From CAVUWL01 sp963700105 (GTDB taxonomy: Bacteria; Actinomycetota; Thermoleophilia; Solirubrobacterales; 70-9): 64,000 nt of DNA. The stretch's first letter is position 1, and each line of letters starts with the position of its first letter. Location: assembly GCA_963700105.1 (NCBI GenBank), contig CAVOWL010000002.1, positions 62,001 to 126,000 on the forward strand, given 5' to 3'. Of this stretch, positions 40,864 to 49,611 are shown piece after piece. The position numbers and the translations under genes are program-made. A model generated the notes under the pieces. The model was not told the origin of the DNA and did no database searches. It saw only the letters and a program-made list of their open reading frames with translations.

Positions 40864-42132
40864 CTAGCGCGACCGGCGCTCTTCCCAGGCCTCGGTCATC
40901 GCGATCCGCTGCGCGAGCGTCGGCGTTTGCGCGTACAGCAGATACGCCCATGTCGGCGGGTCGGGATCGCTGAGGTTCGTGCTGGCGAGGCGCTCGAACA
41001 CCTGACGTGTGGCGGCGGGTTTGTGGGTGGCTTGTAGCGACGACCAGTCCGCCTCCACCTCATAGTGTCGCGAGATCAGCGTCCAGAAAGGCAGCGTCAC
41101 CAACTCCAAAACGACGAACACGAATAGCGCCACCGGCACCGCCTCGGGCCGCCCGAGGCCACCGCGCCGGCGCGTGGCGAGCGCGACCAGCGCCGTCGCG
41201 GGGATTAGGAATAGCGCCAGCCAGCCCACCTCCTTGAGCACGTGGGCGCGCGCCACGTGACCGAACTCGTGCGACATTACGACTCCTATCTCCGCGTGGG
41301 TGAAGTGGCCGTGGAGCAGCGTGCTCCACAACACCACACGCTGACTCGGACCGATGCCGGCCGTCTCCGCGTTCACTTCCGTTCTCGTGCGTGAGAGGTT
41401 CCCCACCAGCACGGGCGTGCCCGCGACGCCCTCGCGCGCCTCGAGCGTCCTTGCCTCGGCAACAAGCGCCGGGTCGTTAAGCGGATGGGCTGTCGTGATC
41501 AGGTAGGGAGTGAGTAAGGCCGACAGGAGCGCCAGCCCTGCGAATAGCGGCGCCGCGACAACCCACCACCAGCGGCGCATCTTTCCCGCCAGCGCCATCG
41601 CCAACGCCACCGCGAGGGCGATCCACACGAAGCGCTCTCCGAGCCAGAGGAAGCTGCCGAGAAGCCCGGCGACATATCCCTCATGCAGGACATGATGGCG
41701 GCGCTCCCACCACATCGCCGCGAGGTCAAACGGCACCTCTGCCAACCAAACCAGGGCGAAGCCCAGCAGCGCGAGCATGATGCCGGTCCCGATGCGTCCC
41801 GCCGCCGACTCCCGCATAAGTCGCTGTCCACGGTACGCATACACGGCCAGCACCGCGACCGGCGCAAGCATCTCCAGCAGGCCGTCTATGTCGAGGAAGC
41901 GCTCATAGGAGGAGTTGCGGCGCAACAGCGAAGCGCTGAAGAAGCGGTGGACGTCGACATGAGGGAGCTGCAGGTCGGCGGGCACGATCGTGCCCCACAG
42001 CTCGTGCGCGCACCACGCCCATGCGCACGCCGCCAGCAGCGTGGCGAGCACGACCAGCGCCCGCTTCCAGGGGCGGGTAGAGGGCCCGCTGCCCCGTCCG
42101 GAACCGGGCGCGGCTGAGGTCTCCGCTGCCAC
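40864..42132 (-). CDS. M48-family zinc metallopeptidase, multi-pass membrane protein
   Basis: The 422-aa protein has several membrane segments and the zinc motif HEFGH (H288, E289, H292) in VVMSHEFGHVARAH. The likely third ligand is in HYEVEADW. This is the Ste24/HtpX type of membrane peptidase used in prenyl-protein processing or membrane quality control. The frame is open for another 175 codons upstream, but that would overlap the DUF4389 gene. I chose the GTG 8 nt after that gene's stop. The two genes form a pair and may act together at the membrane. Confidence 0.85.
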   Translation of the reverse strand: MAAETSAAPGSGRGSGPSTRPWKRALVVLATLLAACAWAWCAHELWGTIVPADLQLPHVDVHRFFSASLLRRNSSYERFLDIDGLLEMLAPVAVLAVYAYRGQRLMRESAAGRIGTGIMLALLGFALVWLAEVPFDLAAMWWERRHHVLHEGYVAGLLGSFLWLGERFVWIALAVALAMALAGKMRRWWWVVAAPLFAGLALLSALLTPYLITTAHPLNDPALVAEARTLEAREGVAGTPVLVGNLSRTRTEVNAETAGIGPSQRVVLWSTLLHGHFTHAEIGVVMSHEFGHVARAHVLKEVGWLALFLIPATALVALATRRRGGLGRPEAVPVALFVFVVLELVTLPFWTLISRHYEVEADWSSLQATHKPAATRQVFERLASTNLSDPDPPTWAYLLYAQTPTLAQRIAMTEAWEERRSR

Positions 42133-42140
42133 GGTCGCCG

Positions 42141-43433
42141 CTAGCCGAATGCCGATTCCGCCGTCGTGGGCGCGTCCACGGCCGCTTGACGGCAAGGTCC
42201 GCTGTATGGGTAGGCGTCGCTCAGCACCAGCAGGTATCCGCTCACTTGAATCGTGTAGCGCAGCGCCTGGGCGGACGAGTTCAGCAGTCGTCGTGGCATC
42301 CGGCCGGTGACGAGCGCCGCGAACCACGCCAGAACCGCGCACGTCCACGCCAGCGAGCCGAACGCGCTCGCGAGGAACCATGCCGGCAGCACCAGCAGCA
42401 GGCGCCAAGCGACGCTCCAGCGGTTCTGGTTGGGCGGCGGGGCGATCGAGGCTTCGGCATCGTAGGATCCCGCCGCGCCGGCGAAGCCAGGGAAGCGGTT
42501 TCCGATCAGCCAGAGGAAGGCGTACACGTGCGCCTGATAGCGGAGGTAGGCGGAGAGGAAGCGATGCAGCGGCTCCGGTGAGCGGCCCTGCGCGAGCGTC
42601 GCCACCCAGTTCGCGATGGCGGCGAACAGGGCCGCGACTGACCACAACGCCAGCCACACCAAGTGCGGCACCGCCAGCGGCAGCCGGAAGAACACGGTCA
42701 GGCGGCTGCGGCGCAAATCCCCGCCGACATCGAAGCCGATCGGGTCACTGCGCTCGGGCAGCTCGCCGAGCACGACCGCCGGGTCGGGGTCAGGGTAGGC
42801 GCTCGTGAGCACCAGCAGATACGCCCACAGTTGCGCGCCGAAGCCGACCCCCCACACGACAGAGTCGCGCAGACCGCGCGGCATCCGCGCACGCGCCACG
42901 CACACGAACCAGCCGAGGAAGGCAGCCACGTGGGCCACGCCGAAGCTGAAGTTAAAGAGCTGTGCCGAGTTGCCAAACCTCGTGTTCGGAAGACCGAATA
43001 GGGAACCCGCGAGCAGCAGCGCAGGTATCACGAGAACGATGCGGAAGGCGACAGTGAGTCGGTTTTGCACCTCCGGAGCGTCGATCTCGACTTCGACCGG
43101 ATAGCCGGGGCGGCCGTCGAAGGGCGGATATGGATCGGAACCCAGCAGGAAGTACCCATACACCTGCGTCGCATATTTGACATACAGCGCGAGGAATCGG
43201 TGAAGGGCTGCGGGGGGGCGGCCCATTACGAGCGTCATCAGCCAATTCGCGAGCGCCGCGACAAACGCGCCGATGCCCCAGATCCCCAACCAGATGAAGT
43301 GAGGGATTACGAGCAACACGCGAAAGCCGACCGTCAGGCGCTTGCGCTCGAGGTCGTCGCTGAGGATGAGCCGAACCGGCCCTCGACCCGTTTGCCGCTG
43401 CGGGTTGGCTGGAATGTCCGCGGCCATAGCCAT
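42141..43433 (-). CDS. duplicated DUF4389 membrane protein
   Basis: This 430-aa integral membrane protein consists of two homologous halves. Each half has a start like RLTVGFRVLLVIPHFIWLGI or RLTVFFRLPLAVPHLVWLAL, an internal ALANWLMTL or AIANWVATL, and an AYP or PYPP motif at the end of a helix pair (SDPYPPF, TSAYPDP, SDAYPYS). This repeat matches DUF4389, whose function is unknown. There is no signal peptide. It is followed after 8 nt by the M48 peptidase gene. Confidence 0.8.
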   Translation of the reverse strand: MAMAADIPANPQRQTGRGPVRLILSDDLERKRLTVGFRVLLVIPHFIWLGIWGIGAFVAALANWLMTLVMGRPPAALHRFLALYVKYATQVYGYFLLGSDPYPPFDGRPGYPVEVEIDAPEVQNRLTVAFRIVLVIPALLLAGSLFGLPNTRFGNSAQLFNFSFGVAHVAAFLGWFVCVARARMPRGLRDSVVWGVGFGAQLWAYLLVLTSAYPDPDPAVVLGELPERSDPIGFDVGGDLRRSRLTVFFRLPLAVPHLVWLALWSVAALFAAIANWVATLAQGRSPEPLHRFLSAYLRYQAHVYAFLWLIGNRFPGFAGAAGSYDAEASIAPPPNQNRWSVAWRLLLVLPAWFLASAFGSLAWTCAVLAWFAALVTGRMPRRLLNSSAQALRYTIQVSGYLLVLSDAYPYSGPCRQAAVDAPTTAESAFG

Positions 43434-43717
43434 GCCTGTTAATCGGCAGGCATGACCCTACCCGTGAGTCACTGAACCGAGAACGCGAGCCACTATGAGC
43501 CTGAATTCAACGGCCTTTGCCCGCAGCGGTCCAGGTCAGGCACCCGATCGGCGGGAGGCCTTGAAGCCGCCCGGCTCGTCGGAATCGGCTCGACTCTGAC
43601 CTCGCGGAACTGGTCCGTCCGCCACCTCAGAGTGGCGAGCTCGCATGCCACCGAATCAGCCCGGCTTTTGTAACCCAGAGCGGGGCTCGGCTCGCAATGT
43701 CATTAGATAATGCCCTG
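43434..43717. other. no gene recognised
   Basis: This stretch upstream of the DUF4389 gene holds no convincing reading frame or RNA. Its promoter presumably lies here. A GATAAT at 43706-43711 ends 6 nt before an ATG that runs only five codons. Confidence 0.4.
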
Positions 43718-43922
43718 ATGCGAAGCCGGGGTTGAGCAGCCTCGGTGGTGACATCGCAGAGTACGCAGCGCCGCCTGGTGGAAGTCGCTGCTCCCCGATC
43801 GTTCGAAGAAGTAGGGCGGATCGGTCAGGCTGCTCGATCCCGGGCGTTGATCAAACAGATCTTCCGGCGAGCGCTGTCAGGAGGCCGGCGCCGTACCTGA
43901 AACCGGTTGCCTCAATCCGCTC
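43718..43922 (+). pseudogene. possible decayed start of the following ORF
   Basis: A leaderless-type start (GATAAT, 6 nt, ATG 43718) opens only five codons before TGA. The same frame then continues open for about 50 codons (RRLVEVAAPRSFEEVGRIGQ, then AARSRALIKQIFRRALSGG) to a second TGA. The next coding-like stretch is in another frame. This looks like a gene broken by a nonsense change and a frameshift, but I cannot name it and it may be chance. Confidence 0.25.
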
Positions 43923-44276
43923 GTGGAGCTGGACGATCTCGCCAAAAAGCAGGCGCTGCGACGCGCCCTGCGCGAAAGGTTCCGAGCGATCGAGAACACA
44001 CAGGCCTCCGTGATGGCATTCGTCAGGTCGGCTCGAGCGAAAACCCTGATCCGACCACGCTACGACGTTTGCGGGAGGTCTGCAAGGCGCCCAAAAACCC
44101 CATTGGAAAGCCAACCTGAACCCTTCGCCCCGATGAACTTCAGGCTCGCCGAACTTCGAAGGCGGGCGCGAACGTCAAGCTTTCGGGACTTCGCCAAATT
44201 GGCCCAGCGTTGGGACAGCGCTTCGGCTGAGACTCTGCGGGCGGATCTGCTCGGAGGCGATGGAAAGTGGCGATAG
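43923..44276 (+). CDS. unrecognised 117-aa ORF, possibly a gene remnant
   Basis: The frame starts at GTG and reads MELDDLAKKQALRRALRERF. It ends FRDFAKLAQRWDSASAETLR plus a short Gly-rich tail. The first 40 and last 45 residues have a protein-like, helical and charged character. The middle is Pro/Arg-rich with poor codon choice. There is no clear ribosome-binding site. It could be the surviving part of a degraded regulator or toxin-antitoxin locus. I do not recognise it. Confidence 0.3.
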   Translation: MELDDLAKKQALRRALRERFRAIENTQASVMAFVRSARAKTLIRPRYDVCGRSARRPKTPLESQPEPFAPMNFRLAELRRRARTSSFRDFAKLAQRWDSASAETLRADLLGGDGKWR

Positions 44277-44324
44277 ATCGGATCGGCCCGCTCAATCGCG
44301 GGATCTGGGTTCCTGCGGCAGCCC

Positions 44325-45173
44325 CTAATTTCGAGAGGCAACGATCATGTCTTGCCCTGCGAGTCCCGCGCTGGGATTGGCCCAGCGACCACGGTGGATT
44401 GGCTCTCGAATTCGCAGGCCAGCCTTGGCAAACATGGCCCTAATATCGTCAACTCGGTAGGCGACAGCCTCCTCGGGCTGGCGTGGATCGATGGTGAACT
44501 CGCCCTCACCGTGGCGCTTGAAATCAAACGCGGCCCGCCCCGCCGCGATTTCGCGTTCTGACTCCGGATCGAGCAGAAAAAATGTCAACAGACAGGTGCC
44601 CCCGGGCCGCAGCACACGTGCGGTTTCTGCGAGGTAATGACTGGCGTCTTCTCGGAGTAGATGTGTGAAAAGCGATGTCGCAAACGCGAAATCAAATGAG
44701 GAACTCGCGTATGGGAAGCGGTATTCGGCGCCCGCGAGCTTGCCGAAGGGGTTGTACTTTCGATTAAAGACCGGCGCCCAGGTGAACTCGAAGTCTTTAC
44801 GCCGTGCGGTGATCCGCCGCCTGCACCAGCTGATCATCTCTTTGCCGACGTCGAAACCGGCGTAGGACCCGTCGTCGAGGTAATCGATCAGCGGGATCGC
44901 CATTCTGCCGACGCCGCAACCCATGTCCAGCACTCGGGAGCTCGGCGCAAGATCGCCGAGCTCCCTGAAAAAAGCCAGATGTTCTTGGCCTGTCTTGGCG
45001 AAATCTCCGCCACCGATGAAGGAAAGGCCACGGGGTGGCGTCAGCTCCTCGCCTCGGAAGCGGTTCAAGCAGTCTGCGGGGGCCCAGACCAACCGCCTGG
45101 CGGTGGCCTTGGCCACATAGAGCACCCTGGCTCGCGCGACGGAGCTGCGCCGGGGTCGCGGAGGAGGCTCCAT
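44325..45173 (-). CDS. SAM-dependent methyltransferase
   Basis: This 282-aa class I methyltransferase has the SAM glycine motif RVLDMGCGVGRMAIPLIDYL and the following acidic residue in YAGFDVGKEMI. The later motif is FDFAFATSLFTHLLREDASH, then ARVLRPGGTCLLTFFLL. It has no signal peptide, and its N-terminal 45 residues are basic. Substrate unknown; the family includes lipid, sugar and small-molecule methylases. It is divergent from the glycoside hydrolase gene. Confidence 0.85.
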   Translation of the reverse strand: MEPPPRPRRSSVARARVLYVAKATARRLVWAPADCLNRFRGEELTPPRGLSFIGGGDFAKTGQEHLAFFRELGDLAPSSRVLDMGCGVGRMAIPLIDYLDDGSYAGFDVGKEMISWCRRRITARRKDFEFTWAPVFNRKYNPFGKLAGAEYRFPYASSSFDFAFATSLFTHLLREDASHYLAETARVLRPGGTCLLTFFLLDPESEREIAAGRAAFDFKRHGEGEFTIDPRQPEEAVAYRVDDIRAMFAKAGLRIREPIHRGRWANPSAGLAGQDMIVASRN

Positions 45174-45295
45174 TCGGCCCTCACCCTAGCTGGGTCGGCG
45201 CTTCGCGGAATCATCTCGATCGACGCCGTTGGCAAATCGACCCTATAGAGTCGACCGCGACTTTCGGCGCGGATCGGGGTCAGAGAAGGGGATTG

Positions 45296-46387
45296 ATGCG
45301 CAGGCTGGTGCTCTTGTTTGCGGTTTTCGCGGTGCTCGTTCCGGCGCCGTGTCTGGCCATTGCCGCGTTTCCTTCCGGCTTTGTCGGGGTTTCTCCGCAG
45401 AACCCACTGACGGCACACGATTTTGAACTGATGAAGGAGGCGGGTATACGCAGCGTGCGGCTGCCGATGAGCTGGGACGCGATAGAGCCCGAAAATCCAT
45501 CACTGCTCAGTCCTCAGTGGTCTGAATTTGACCACGACGTAGCGATCGCCGCTGAACACGGGATCAGGATCTTTCCCTTTCTCAGCGGCACGCCGTCCTG
45601 GGTCGCTCCCCAGCCGATCCAGGAACCGATTGAAACAGCGCTGCAGCGCTCGGGCTGGTCGAGCTTCCTGCGCGCTGCGGTGGATCGCTACGGTCCAAAA
45701 GGATCCTTTTGGGAAGAAAACCCCGAGCTTCCGTTCCTGCCAATCCAAAGCTGGGAAGTCTGGAACGAGGAGAACCTTGTCACCTTCTCCGACCACCCAA
45801 ACCCGGCGCGATACGCGAGGCTGTTGCGCTTCTCGGCAAGGGTCCTCCATGAAGCCGACCCGAGTTCGAGAGTTATCGCGGGCGGTCTCTTTGGTCATCC
45901 GCTGCAGACCCCACCCAACGTATCCTCGGGCGGATTCCTCTCCCGCTTGTTGCGGGCGCCTGGAATCACCCAAGCACTGGGTGGGGTGGCCCTTCACCCC
46001 TACCTCTTTCACGCCCGTGAAATGCGCCCTGAGATCGAAGAACTACGGAGCATCATGAGAAGCAACGGTGCCGCCTCGGTGCCGCTCTACGTGAGCGAGA
46101 TCGGCTGGGGCTCAGCGAACGGACCCTCGCGATGGGATCGGGGCCTATACGGGCAGGCAGAAGAACTAAACAGCGCCTTCTCGATGCTCTCCGCGCAACG
46201 GCTGCGTTGGCGGATCGGCGGTATCTGGTGGTTCTCTTGGACCGATCGAGCCGGCGGTTGTCAATTCTGCGGCTCGGCCGGTTTGCTGACCATCCGGCGC
46301 GAAGCAAAGCCCTCCTGGTATCAGTTCAATGCCTGGACGGGTGGGGATCCAGACACCGTCCCTCGGGCGCGGTTCCTCGCTCGCTAG
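45296..46387 (+). CDS. secreted glycoside hydrolase (clan A, cellulase/GH39-like)
   Basis: This 363-aa protein has a signal peptide (RRLVLLFAVFAVLVPAPCLA) and a (beta/alpha)8 barrel. The acid/base Glu is E158 in WEVWNEENL and the nucleophile is E268 in YVSEIGWGS, with VALHPYLF between them, as in clan A enzymes. The aromatic GIWWFSWTDR lies near the C-terminus. The substrate is probably an extracellular polysaccharide; the exact family is not certain. A good ribosome-binding site (GAAGGGG) precedes the ATG, and longer upstream frames lack one. Confidence 0.83.
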   Translation: MRRLVLLFAVFAVLVPAPCLAIAAFPSGFVGVSPQNPLTAHDFELMKEAGIRSVRLPMSWDAIEPENPSLLSPQWSEFDHDVAIAAEHGIRIFPFLSGTPSWVAPQPIQEPIETALQRSGWSSFLRAAVDRYGPKGSFWEENPELPFLPIQSWEVWNEENLVTFSDHPNPARYARLLRFSARVLHEADPSSRVIAGGLFGHPLQTPPNVSSGGFLSRLLRAPGITQALGGVALHPYLFHAREMRPEIEELRSIMRSNGAASVPLYVSEIGWGSANGPSRWDRGLYGQAEELNSAFSMLSAQRLRWRIGGIWWFSWTDRAGGCQFCGSAGLLTIRREAKPSWYQFNAWTGGDPDTVPRARFLAR

Positions 46388-46428
46388 GCTGCCGCTAACC
46401 CTCGAACCCGACCAGGAGGAGACGCCAG

Positions 46429-47034
46429 ATGGCTTTCTCGGTTCCCGACCTTCCCTATGCCTATGACGCGCTTGAGCCCTATATCGATGAGGCGACGATG
46501 CGCGTTCACCATGACAAGCACCACCAGGCCTACGTCGACAAAGCAAATGCCGCGCTGGAGGGGACCGAGTGGGCAGACCGCGACGTCGAGGACGTTCTTC
46601 GCAACCTCGCGCTTCTGCCCGGCGATAAGCAGGGCCCGGTTCGCAATAACGGTGGTGGCCATTACAACCACTCCCTCTTTTGGCAGATGCTGAGCCCCGA
46701 TGGCGGCGGCGAGCCCAGCGCCGAGCTGGCGGCCGGAATCGATGAGACCTTTGGCTCCTTTGACTCCTTCAAGCAGGAGTTCAAAAACGCAGGCATCGCG
46801 CGGTTTGGATCTGGCTGGGCCTGGTTGGTCCACGACGGGACCGGCCTCGCCGTGGTCTCCACTCCAAACCAAGACTCGCCCGTCTCAGATGGCAGCACCG
46901 TTTTGCTTGGATGCGATGTCTGGGAGCACGCCTACTACCTCAAATATCAAAACAAGCGCCCCGACTACATCGACGCCTTCTGGAACGTCGTCAACTGGGA
47001 TTACGTCGCCCAGCGCCTAGCCGAGACCGGCTGA
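46429..47034 (+). CDS. sodA: superoxide dismutase, Mn/Fe type
   Basis: This 201-aa enzyme dismutates superoxide. Metal ligands are H27, H81, D163 and H167, in MRVHHDKHHQAY, GGGHYNHSLFW and GCDVWEHAYY. The pattern looks more like Mn-SOD than Fe-SOD, but metal choice cannot be read with certainty. A very strong AGGAGGAG lies 7 nt before the ATG, consistent with high expression. It ends convergently with the GMC oxidoreductase gene (18-nt overlap). Confidence 0.95.
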   Translation: MAFSVPDLPYAYDALEPYIDEATMRVHHDKHHQAYVDKANAALEGTEWADRDVEDVLRNLALLPGDKQGPVRNNGGGHYNHSLFWQMLSPDGGGEPSAELAAGIDETFGSFDSFKQEFKNAGIARFGSGWAWLVHDGTGLAVVSTPNQDSPVSDGSTVLLGCDVWEHAYYLKYQNKRPDYIDAFWNVVNWDYVAQRLAETG

Positions 47035-48687
47035 GGGCTGAGCGACGGGCGCGGGCCGCGCCGCCTCCGGCAGGTGGCGCGGCTGCTCGCCCTCTTTGGG
47101 TGCGATCAGACTCATCGCATGCTCGGCCTTGGCGGTGATCGTCAGGCTGGGATTGACGCCGGGGTTTGCCGGGATAGAGGCGCCGTCTGTGACCAGCAGG
47201 TTCACGTAGCCGTAGGCGCGGTTGGCGGCGTCGACGACGCCGGCCTTTGGATCAGCGCCGATCACCGCGCCACCCAGAATGTGGGCGGTCGTGGGGACGT
47301 TTTGGATCGACTCGGTGAGAGCGCTCTGGGCAATCCCTCCAGTTCGGCTAGCGAACCAGCGGGCCACCTGCGCAGCGGCGGGAATGTGGAGAGGATTGGG
47401 GCGATCGCGATCCTGCTCGGTTTGCAGTCTGACTCCAGAACCGAACAATTTCCGCCGCGGCTGCAGCTTCATCGCGGCGTCGACCGTCTGCATCACCAAG
47501 AGGATCACCGTCCGCCGTGACCAACGGTAGGGGATTCGCATCCGCACCGTCTGCAGCGGGTGGCGGAGCATCGCAGCGATCCACTTCAGCGGCCGGGTCA
47601 GCCTCGTGCCAGGCCCGGTCATCGCCGTGAAGGTGCCGCTCATCGCGTCGCCGGCCTCACCGTAGGTGACGACCTCGATATGGGTATCGGGGTCGGGGTA
47701 GATGCTCGATGTGATCGCCACGGAGCGGCTGAAGTCGCGCTCGTCGTCGGGTGCGGTGACCGATTGGATCGACTCCGAGTTGGTCCGGATCACATCGCCG
47801 ATTCGAGCCGAGAGGCGGGGAAGCGCGCCGCTGTGGCGGCAATTGGCCAAAAGGTGGTTGGTTCCCAGCGCGCCGGCGGCGATCACCACCCCCCGCGCCG
47901 TGAGGGTGCGTCGGTCCCTGCGGATCCAGGCGCCCGAGCGTTCGCTCTTTACCTGGTAGCCGTCGGAGCCATCGGCGGCGCGCAGCGCCCGCACCTCCGT
48001 GACCTGGCGTTCGGGCTCGATCCTGACCCCGAGGCGCTCGGCAAAGAAGAGATAGTTCTTTACCAGGGTGTTCTTGGCTCCGTGGCGGCATCCCACCATG
48101 CAGCTGCCGCAGCGCAGGCAGCCGCTACGCGCCGGTCCCTCGCCTTCGAAATAGGGATCTGGGACCTCCCTCCCAGGCTGATCGAAGAAAACGCCCACCC
48201 GGGTGTTCTGAAAGGTGTTTGCGACCCCGATCTCCTCGGCGTATTCCTTCAAAAGCTGATCGGCCGGCCCGATCCCCTCGTACTCCACCACGCCCAGCAT
48301 TCGCTCCGCGGTCTCGTAGTGGGGTGCGAGCTCGGCTTTCCAATCGCCCAGCTCGGCCCATTGCGGATCCTCAAAGAAGGCGGGGCGAGCCCGGTAGAGG
48401 GTGTTGGCGTAGCCAAGGCTGCCGCCGCCGACCCCGCTCCCCGAGACGACGAAAACGTCCTTGAAAAACGACATTCGAAGCACCCCCCTGAAGCCGAGTT
48501 TGGGCGCCCAGAAATAGCGCCGCGGCTGGCGCAGGGTCGACTCGGCAAAATCCTCATCGGCAAAGCGGCTGCCGCACTCCAAGACCGCGACCCGATAGCC
48601 CTTTTCGGCCAGGCGCAGGGCGGAGACGCTGCCGCCAAACCCCGAGCCGACGACTATCCAGTCATAGTCATGCACGGCGCTGCCCAC
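47017..48687 (-). CDS. GMC oxidoreductase, cholesterol-oxidase-like, with ferredoxin-type Cys cluster
   Basis: This 556-aa FAD enzyme has the N-terminal Rossmann motif VVGSGFGGSVSALRLAEKGY, the GMC block SGSGVGGGSLGYANTLY and the C-terminal LVTDGASIPANPGVNPSLTI. Residues C190, C193, C196 and C200 form CxxCxxCxxxC in GCLRCGSCMVGCRHGAKNT, the spacing of a 4Fe-4S ferredoxin site. It is probably a sterol- or alcohol-type dehydrogenase. The rubredoxin gene 63 nt upstream on the same strand suggests electron transfer away from the flavin. The start is GTG. Confidence 0.87.
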   Translation of the reverse strand: MGSAVHDYDWIVVGSGFGGSVSALRLAEKGYRVAVLECGSRFADEDFAESTLRQPRRYFWAPKLGFRGVLRMSFFKDVFVVSGSGVGGGSLGYANTLYRARPAFFEDPQWAELGDWKAELAPHYETAERMLGVVEYEGIGPADQLLKEYAEEIGVANTFQNTRVGVFFDQPGREVPDPYFEGEGPARSGCLRCGSCMVGCRHGAKNTLVKNYLFFAERLGVRIEPERQVTEVRALRAADGSDGYQVKSERSGAWIRRDRRTLTARGVVIAAGALGTNHLLANCRHSGALPRLSARIGDVIRTNSESIQSVTAPDDERDFSRSVAITSSIYPDPDTHIEVVTYGEAGDAMSGTFTAMTGPGTRLTRPLKWIAAMLRHPLQTVRMRIPYRWSRRTVILLVMQTVDAAMKLQPRRKLFGSGVRLQTEQDRDRPNPLHIPAAAQVARWFASRTGGIAQSALTESIQNVPTTAHILGGAVIGADPKAGVVDAANRAYGYVNLLVTDGASIPANPGVNPSLTITAKAEHAMSLIAPKEGEQPRHLPEAARPAPVAQPSAGLG

Positions 48688-48750
48688 GGAGGATCTCGGT
48701 GGAACCCGGGACGCGTGCCCCAGCGGTCAGCATCCGGTGATCGCTCGGTC

Positions 48751-48942
48751 CTAGGCCTCGCCCGGCTCAAGGGGGCGAAAGTCACTCGTACGGGCCCCGC
48801 AGACCGGGCAAAACCAGTCCCTGGGGATGTCCTCAAAGGCGGTCCCTGGGGGAATTCCTCCGTCGGGGTCACCGATTGCCGGGTCATAGATAAAACCACA
48901 GCTCTCGCAGATCCAGAGGGTGGCTTCGGCGGTGGTGCTCAT
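48751..48942 (-). CDS. rubredoxin
   Basis: This 63-aa protein has the two Fe-binding knuckles WICESCGFIYDP and WFCPVCGA, with the spacing and the acidic loop DPDGGIPPGT of rubredoxins. The start is the ATG giving MSTTAEATLW; a longer frame through the LemA end is unlikely. TAATAT ends 7 nt upstream, so its own leaderless transcript is possible. It is the likely electron partner of the neighbouring GMC oxidoreductase. Confidence 0.92.
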   Translation of the reverse strand: MSTTAEATLWICESCGFIYDPAIGDPDGGIPPGTAFEDIPRDWFCPVCGARTSDFRPLEPGEA

Positions 48943-48949
48943 GCTCAAA

Positions 48950-48955
48950 ATATTA
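48950..48955 (-). promoter_or_regulatory. -10 hexamer of rubredoxin, leaderless type
   Basis: TAATAT on the minus strand is separated by 7 nt (TTTGAGC) from the ATG. It fits within the 16-nt gap after lemA. Confidence 0.45.
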
Positions 48956-48958
48956 GCC

Positions 48959-49522
48959 TCACTCTTTGCCGAAGCTGACCGCCACCGGTTCACGATCGGC
49001 GCTGTCTTTGATTTCGAAGTACTCGCGCGGCGTGAAACCGCTCTGATTGGCGATCACCGAACCGGGGAATTGCTGGATCGCGGTGTTGTAGGACTGCACG
49101 TTGGAGTTATAGATCCGCCGCGAGGCCTGGATTTCATCCTCCAGCTCGGAGAGATTGCGGCTCAGCTGTTGGAAGTTTTCGGTTGCCCGTAACTGCGGGT
49201 AGTTCTCGGCGACGGCGCGCAGGTCAGTCAGCGCTCCGTTGAGTTTCTCCTCTGCCTTGGCCGTATCACCGACACCCTGAGCAGACATCGCCTCCGCCCT
49301 CGCCTTGGTGATTTTTTCAAACGTCTGGCTCTCGTGGGCGGCGTAGCCTTTGACCGTCTCGACCAGGTTGGGGACGAGGTCATGGCGCCGTTTGAGCTGC
49401 ACGTCGATCCCGCTCCAGGACTCATCCACCCGGTTGCGCGAGGAGATGATCGAGTTGCGTTTACCAATGAAGTAAAGGCCGGCGATTAGGACAATCGCGA
49501 CGATGACGATCACAACGATCAT
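48959..49522 (-). CDS. lemA: LemA family protein
   Basis: This 187-aa protein has an N-terminal membrane anchor (MIVVIVIVAIVLIAGLYFIG) and a helical bundle. RNRVDESWSGIDVQLKRRHD, then VPNLVETVKGYAAHE, are the family signature, and FNSxxREF is replaced by YNTAIQQFPGSVIANQSGF. LemA proteins are widespread membrane proteins of unclear function. GGAG precedes the ATG. It is divergent from the unrecognised 223-aa protein. Confidence 0.93.
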   Translation of the reverse strand: MIVVIVIVAIVLIAGLYFIGKRNSIISSRNRVDESWSGIDVQLKRRHDLVPNLVETVKGYAAHESQTFEKITKARAEAMSAQGVGDTAKAEEKLNGALTDLRAVAENYPQLRATENFQQLSRNLSELEDEIQASRRIYNSNVQSYNTAIQQFPGSVIANQSGFTPREYFEIKDSADREPVAVSFGKE

Positions 49523-49611
49523 TTGGGCTCCTGTGGTTGGACCTGGCTGATATGCATCCTAACGCCGATTGGAGCCGTCCAAATTGCTCCGACGCTTAGG
49601 ATCGCCTCAGG

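Noticed and set aside
42133..42657. 175-residue N-terminal extension of the M48 peptidase
   Set aside because: It overlaps the DUF4389 gene, has no membrane or motif features, and a GTG 8 nt after that gene's stop gives a normal protein.
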